A DNA stretch of 64,000 nucleotides from Silene latifolia. Taxonomy: Eukaryota > Streptophyta > Magnoliopsida > Caryophyllales > Caryophyllaceae. Of this stretch, positions 58,888-64,000 are shown one piece after another. The notes below the pieces were generated by a model. That model made no database searches, was not told where the DNA came from, and was given only the letters and a program-made list of their open reading frames with translations. Within the stretch, counting starts at the first letter, position 1. Every line of letters starts with the position of its first letter. The stretch spans positions 82,150,120 to 82,214,119 of the forward strand of contig NC_133535.1 of the NCBI RefSeq assembly GCF_048544455.1. Direction: 5' to 3'. A program made the translations under genes and the position numbers.

Positions 58888-59595
58888 TTGGTTACGGCTC
58901 CAATTATTCGGGCACCGGATTGGAACCTCCCATTCGAGATTTTGTGCGATGCGTCGGATTTTATGGTGGGCGCGGTATTAGGCCAAGTGGTTGACAAGAA
59001 ACACAATGTCATCTACTACACTAGCAAAACTCTTGACCAAACGCAATGCAATTATTCAACAACCGAAAAGGAGATGTTGGCCATTGTGCATGCCATTGAA
59101 AAATTCCGGCAATACTTAGTTGGCTATAAGGTGGTGGTTTACACCGATCACACCGCCTTGAGACAACTCATGGTGAATAAGGATGCCAAGCCAAGGCTCT
59201 TGAGGTGGGTTTTATTACTTCAAGAGTTCGACTTGGAAATCAAGGACAAGGCCGGCTCAGAAAATGTTATTGCCGACCACTTATCAAGATTGACCATTGA
59301 AGACAACGGAATTCAAGATCAAGGTGGGCCGATTAATGAATGGCTAAGGGAAGATAGTCTTATGGAAGTTAGCACCAAAACTCCATGGTTCGCGGATCTT
59401 GCTAACTACTTGGTAAATGGGTTTATTCCGGATGACTTTGAACCAAGAGACAAGAGAAAGTTGAGACATGATGCCAAGCGGTACTTTTGGAATGATCCCC
59501 ACTTATTCCGTAAGTGTGGGGATGGGATGTTCTGGAGGTGCATATCTAGAGAGGAGGGCATGGAAATTGTTGATAGAGTACACAATTCGGCCTAA
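58888..59595 (+). pseudogene. Athila-like RNase H
   Basis: Intact frame of 235 residues with [47 protein letters not shown] and [10 protein letters not shown], the RNase H active-site set of Ty3 elements, running into the integrase N-terminus (VDRVHNSA) before a TAA. Stops on either side mean it could not be made as part of a polyprotein. Confidence 0.88.
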
Positions 59596-60687
59596 GGAGG
59601 ACACTTGCCCACTTCAAGAACCATTGCCAAGATCCTCCAAGGCGGATTTTATTGGCCCTCCATGTTCAAGGACATTCACTACTTGGTTAAATCGTGTGAT
59701 GAGTGTCAACGCACCGGGAATATCAGAAAGAGGAATGAGATGCCCCTCACAAACATATTGGAGATTGAGCTCTTTGATGGTTGGGGTATAAACTTTATGG
59801 GACCATTTCCCAACTCTTGTGGAAATGAGTACATATTGGTGGCGGTGGACTACGTGTCCAAATGGATTGAAGCGGTAGCCTCTCCTACCAATGATAGTAA
59901 GGTCGTCATAAAACTCTTCAAGGGAACAATTTTTCCAAGGTTCGGGACCCCGAGAGTGGTTATAAGTGATGGTGGATCCCACTTCCGCAAGAGCACCTTC
60001 AAGGCATTGTTAGAGTCACATGGAGTACGACATAAAACCGCCCTTGCCTACCACCCTTAAACTAGTGGGGAAGTGGAGGTTTCTAACCGCCAAATCAAAG
60101 CTATCTTGGAAAAGGTGACTAGCAAGAGCCTGAAGGATTGGTCCCAAAAGCTCCCGGATGTATTATGGGCATTGAGAACGACTTACAAAACACCTCTTGG
60201 CACCACACCCTACAAGCTTGTGTACGGTAAGGCATGTCATTTGCCTGTTGAGCTTGAGCACAAGGCTTGGTGGGCCCTCAAAGAAATGAATTTTGACTTT
60301 GATGCCGCCGGAGAAGCGCGATTTCTCCAAATGAATGAGCTATAAGAATTGAGGTTGGAGGCTTATGAGAGCTCCAACATTTACAAGGACCAAACGAAGA
60401 AATGGCATGATGCCAAAATCATGAAGAAAGATATAAGTGTGGGAGACCTTGTTCTCATTTTCAATTCCAAAGTGAAGGTGTTCCCGGGCAAGCTTAGATC
60501 GAGGTGGTTGGGATCCTTCAACGTGATGAACATATTTCCTTACGGTGCCTTTGAACTTTGGAGTGAGGAAGGTGAAACCTTCAAAGTCAACGGGCAACAA
60601 GTGAAGCGTTACTACGATGGAGATGACAAGGGTCCGATTGAAGTGCTCTACCTCGGGGAACCGTTTCCCAAGGAAGGGTTAAGTTAA
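59596..60687 (+). pseudogene. Athila-like integrase
   Basis: Zinc-binding HHCC (HNSA, stop, GGH, then CDEC), core with [19 protein letters not shown] and, after another [15 protein letters not shown] (the DDE Glu). The C-terminal part (KIMKKDISVGDLVL, KLRSRWLGSFNV) follows a third TAA at 60343 and ends at a normal stop. All three catalytic acids are visible, but three stops in a single frame break it. Confidence 0.88.
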
Positions 60688-60758
60688 AAGTTTTGAGCAA
60701 TGATTTGGTTTGGTGGAGTTCCACAAGAACCACAATTAGTACATAGCATGCATATAGG

Positions 60759-61931
60759 CTAGGTTGCACGGACACGCCAACTTTTTAGCGTCCGCGTGTC
60801 GGACACCGTGTCCGACACGGACACGCCTTGGACACGCCACAAAACGTCCTGGACACGCCATAAACCGTGTCCGCGGTTTTTATTTAAATCGAAAACGTGT
60901 CAGACACGGCCCAACCGCGTTGGACACAGTCTGTTTTCAGTCGGACACGCCAATTAGGCATTTTCGAGAACAAAAACAAACCCCTGACTTTTCATTTTTT
61001 TCGATTTGTCGACATTATTAACTGATTAAACAAAACCAAAACCCCTCAATCCTTATCTCCACCATCTACCGTCGATACCTCGCCTCGCCGCCGGTCGCCG
61101 GTCTCTCCTCACCGCTGTCTACGTCCAGATCTGGTGCCTTCCTAAGTTGCTTTCTTAGTTTCCCTAATTTCTCAATCTAGGGTTTCTTTCTAATTTTTCT
61201 TCTCGGTATAACGAGTATGCACAAAATGGTAGGATCTCGTTTAAGTTTTTAGAGTTATGGGGAGAGGTCAGAGGATGAAGATGAACGGCTGATATGGTGT
61301 GGGTTTGTATTGGGATAAAGTAATTGGTAGGATTGAAGAAGATGGGAGTAGGGAAAGAGGTGGGGATGAATTCAAAATATTTGTGATAATGATTTAGGAT
61401 TTTTTTGGCATCCTCAAAAATTTGTCAAACTTTATAATTATAAATCTATAATAATACTATACGATTATTGTTGATGTTAAAATATTGGATTTGTGAATTA
61501 TAACTTCTAAGGGATAATGACATTTAAAGTTACCTTATGGGCTTTCACAAATTTTCATTTGTGACGGGTAATATCCGTCACAAGCTTGTGACGAGCCAAA
61601 TAAAACCCACTTGGGGAGATAAAGACAAGTCATTTGTGATTTCCTACGCACTTACTTTTATCTTATCTACCCAAGTGGGTGATACTTGACCCGTCGCAAG
61701 CTTGTGAAGGATATACCTGTCATAAGGGAGACCTATTGATGGGCTTTTATGACTTTGTTGCCTTTTTAAGTGAGCAAAGTTTATGTTGGTTATAAAGGGC
61801 TCTAAATTCTCTTTATTTTAATATGTATATTGGATTTTTTTTTGCCGTGTCCCGTGTCCTTGAAAAATCGGAGTGCCGTGTCCCGTGTCCCGTGTCCGTG
61901 TCGTGTCCGTGTCCGTTTTCGTGCAACCTAG
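60759..61931. mobile_element. Non-autonomous hAT with captured 5'-UTR-like sequence
   Basis: Perfect 12-bp TIR CTAGGTTGCACG / CGTGCAACCTAG with an exact 8-bp target duplication CATATAGG (60751-60758 and 61932-61939). Subterminal DNA is dense in gtccgtgtc/gacacggac words. The middle (about 61020-61210) looks like a plant 5' UTR with caccatct, ccgccgg and ctagggtttc. It contains a 193-bp MITE. No transposase. Confidence 0.93.
61546..61738. mobile_element. Mutator-like MITE nested in the hAT
   Basis: A long inverted repeat (tgacgggtaatatccgtcac ... gtgaaggatatacctgtca) flanked by an exact 9-bp duplication ATGGGCTTT (61537-61545, 61739-61747). A 9-bp duplication suggests Mutator-like origin. Confidence 0.8.
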
Positions 61932-61939
61932 CATATAGG

Positions 61940-62161
61940 TAGACAATGAGAATTTTGGATCATTAGTACTTGGCTATTTGATTGATGACGGGATATCGTT
62001 GTGAAGAAAATTGGGATTTGATGAAGAACAAGCGCATAATCTTCAATTGGCAATTTCCCGACTTGATGAGTTGGCTTAGAAAGACGAACACACGCAATTT
62101 GAGGCCAATTGAAGAAGTGGATTGAAAGTGGGGGTGTATTGAAGAAAATGTGAGGAAGTGT
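61940..62161. other. Intergenic part of the Athila-like element
   Basis: Non-coding DNA between the hAT and the palindrome cluster; nothing recognised. Confidence 0.4.
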
Positions 62162-62612
62162 ACTCCCAGCCAAGGTACCGGAAGCCGGTCCATGGACCGG
62201 TTGGGAAGTTCCTGTAAGTTTGTTGGAAAAATTGCGATAGTAAGGAAAGGTGTCTCCCAGCCGGCAGGCCGGCAGCCGGTCCACCGGCTGGGAGTGCATC
62301 TACTGGAAAGTTGGTGAAAAAGGAGAGAAAGAGGGGTGTGAGCCGGTAGCCGGTCCACCGGCTGGGAACACCCCCATTGAGGAAAAAACGAAGTAAAGGA
62401 GGAAATTTAGCTCCCTGCCGGCAGGCCGGCAACCGGCCCACCGGCTGGGACTACCCTTGTGAAGAATTGAGCTTTGAGGTGTATTCCCAGCCGAGGCACC
62501 GGCAGCCGGTCCATCGACCGGCCGAGAGTTCTCTGATGTTTTTGAAGAAAAATCGTAATATGCATGTACTCCCAGCCGGGGCACCAGCGGCCGGTCCATC
62601 GACCGGCTGGGA
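62162..62612. repeat. Palindrome cluster 4 (regularly spaced)
   Basis: Six units of about 43 bp (ctcccagccgg ... gccggtccaccggctgggag) starting near 62163, 62253, 62340, 62410, 62482 and 62567, so spaced 70-90 bp, with unrelated DNA between. Each unit can fold into a hairpin and holds several CCGG sites. Same motif as cluster 3. Confidence 0.88.
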
Positions 62613-62794
62613 GTACTCTGACGGCTTAATAACATCAAAAATCAACCCAATCCTTCACAAAACCCGCGACATCCCCCCTCTCTAACTTACCCTTTCTCCT
62701 CCAAAATACCACCCAACACCTCCGATCCACCAACCAACACCAACAAACCACCACAAACTCCCTCCCCTTCACTAACCCTCTCACAAATACACCC

Positions 62795-63994
62795 ATGGCA
62801 CCAAAAAAGAGAGTCTGAAAGGGGTATTTGACACTACAACAAGCGGAGTTAGTGGTGGCCGCGGCTACTTACATGAGTGCCGATCCGGCATTCCCAGACC
62901 TCAAGTTTAGCTCTGTCACTATGAAAAGTAAGTTTATATTATTCAAACAACGTCCCCTCACCCCGACTCGATTTATTGATCGCCAATTAATGAGAGAACT
63001 AGGGTTAGACCGTGTTACCCAAGAATTATTCGAGGGAGTGGGTATGAAATTGATGTACGACATTCATGAGAAAGCCTATTCCCGTCTCACATGGGAATTT
63101 TTGAGTTCCTTGAGGATTGATAAACACCGCCAAAACCAAAAGGTCACATTCTTGCATTTCCGATTGATGAACAAGGATTATTCCTTAACTTTACCGTCCT
63201 TTGCTTCTCATTTTAGGCTAGACTTAAACCCTCCTCACAAAGCTCCCGAAACCTTTGACCATAGTGCTCTATAGAAGGCCATTACCGGCCTTGATGATAA
63301 CCCCCGATTCAAGAGAGCGGCCAACACTTGTCATAATGCCACAATTAGAATTTGGCATAGGTATATGGGGTGGACTGTTTTCGGCCGTGATGAGAATCAC
63401 AACTTCCTAACGGAGGAGTTGGAAATTCTCGGCTCTTACCTTTTCTCCAACCCCACCACCTTCAAAATTGATATTGTGCACCACTTGGCCCTCCATCTTC
63501 ACCGCCTAAGAAATTCTCCGGGCCAATCAACCCAAATTGTGGTGGGTGGACTCATCACCCACCTTGCCAAACGACTCATCCGAAAGCTTAATTTGAATGG
63601 GATGCAGTTTATCATGGGGGAAACAATGCTAACCAAAGACTACATCCAATTCACCGTTAATTGGATCAAGAAGAACCCCTGTGACAAACAAAACTATTGG
63701 CAAATCCGAGTGAACGGGGTGGATAGAAATTCAATTCCACTCCCCAATCCCGAGAAAATGAGAGTGGTGCCCAATTCACCATATTACCTACTTGAAATTG
63801 AGGCGGATGAAGACACCGCCGCTGCCCAAGAACAAAATCCCAATCTTGTCTATGCGCATGAGCGCCCGGTGACTGCACGACCCACTTTGCGGTACACCAT
63901 GCCTAGTTCCCTTTCTTTCCCGGTCCCTTGCAACATGGAGAAGGGTCCTCAAGTCAACAACCTCAATAACCACTCCCCCTCCACGCCGACTTAA
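62795..63994 (+). pseudogene. Athila-type additional ORF downstream of pol, two in-frame stops
   Basis: From ATG 62795 a single frame runs to TAA at 63992, broken by TGA at codon 8 (62816) and TAG at 63272. It reads LTLQQAELVVAAATYMSADP, VTFLHFRLMNKDYSLTLPSF, then MGWTVFGRDENHNFLTEELE, a FKIDIVHHLALHLHRL segment and an acidic linker. Position (after integrase, before the 3' LTR) and content fit the extra ORF of Athila elements, sometimes called env-like; I see no clear signal peptide or membrane segment. The 3' LTR would lie beyond the window. The family assignment is from resemblance only. Confidence 0.65.
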
Positions 63995-64000
63995 TCTCTT

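Noticed and set aside
62162-62612. Regular repeats with unique spacers, superficially like a CRISPR array
   Set aside because: Plant nuclear retrotransposon context, repeats are long imperfect palindromes of variable length, spacers vary in size, and the same motif occurs in cluster 3 of the same element. No cas genes.

Overview
This is AT-rich nuclear DNA of a flowering plant, most likely a eudicot. The evidence is a single-copy gene with eight exons joined by GT-AG introns, surrounded by plant-type Copia, Athila (Ty3), RTE and L1 LINE, SINE, Helitron, hAT, Stowaway and Mutator-like elements. I cannot name the species. Most small open frames in the AT-rich stretches are noise and were left out.

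Layout. 1-969 (minus): 5' end of a DUF4283 protein, probably ORF1 of an L1-type LINE, running off the left edge. 3.5-6.4 kb: a worn hAT-like element and two Helitron-type 3' ends. 6.6-16.6 kb: a possible small transcription unit whose first intron would hold an 8.8-kb Copia element (7103-15945, minus) with almost identical LTRs, a 5-bp target duplication and a decayed gag-pol. 16.6-24 kb: no recognisable gene, but a second copy of the 6.6-kb promoter-like segment lies at 18.9 kb. 24.1-31.2 kb: two Helitrons head to tail; the second carries repeated snRNA-type promoter modules. 32.6-33.3 kb: a LINE 3' end and a Stowaway MITE.

33654-47008 (minus) is the one clear host gene, an RlmN/Cfr-family radical-SAM RNA methyltransferase of 372 residues. 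Its exons are intact. Its introns hold a hAT/LINE/hAT nest (intron 5), an inverted Helitron (intron 3) and a SINE with a 17-bp target duplication (intron 2). Another hAT and a Stowaway sit within about 1.2 kb upstream of its start codon.

48.7-64 kb is retrotransposon territory: a Ty3 protease fragment (minus), a 2.3-kb LTR followed by a primer-site-like sequence, an unresolved LTR-like stretch, and an Athila-like Ty3 element with gag, protease, RT, RNase H, integrase and an extra downstream ORF, all broken by stops and frameshifts. A 1.2-kb hAT containing its own MITE sits between pol and the extra ORF. The three neighbouring retroelement regions each carry a private cluster of short GC-rich palindromes.

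The two observations I rate highest are the tandem USE-TATA (snRNA-promoter-like) modules in the Helitrons and the palindrome clusters in the retroelements.
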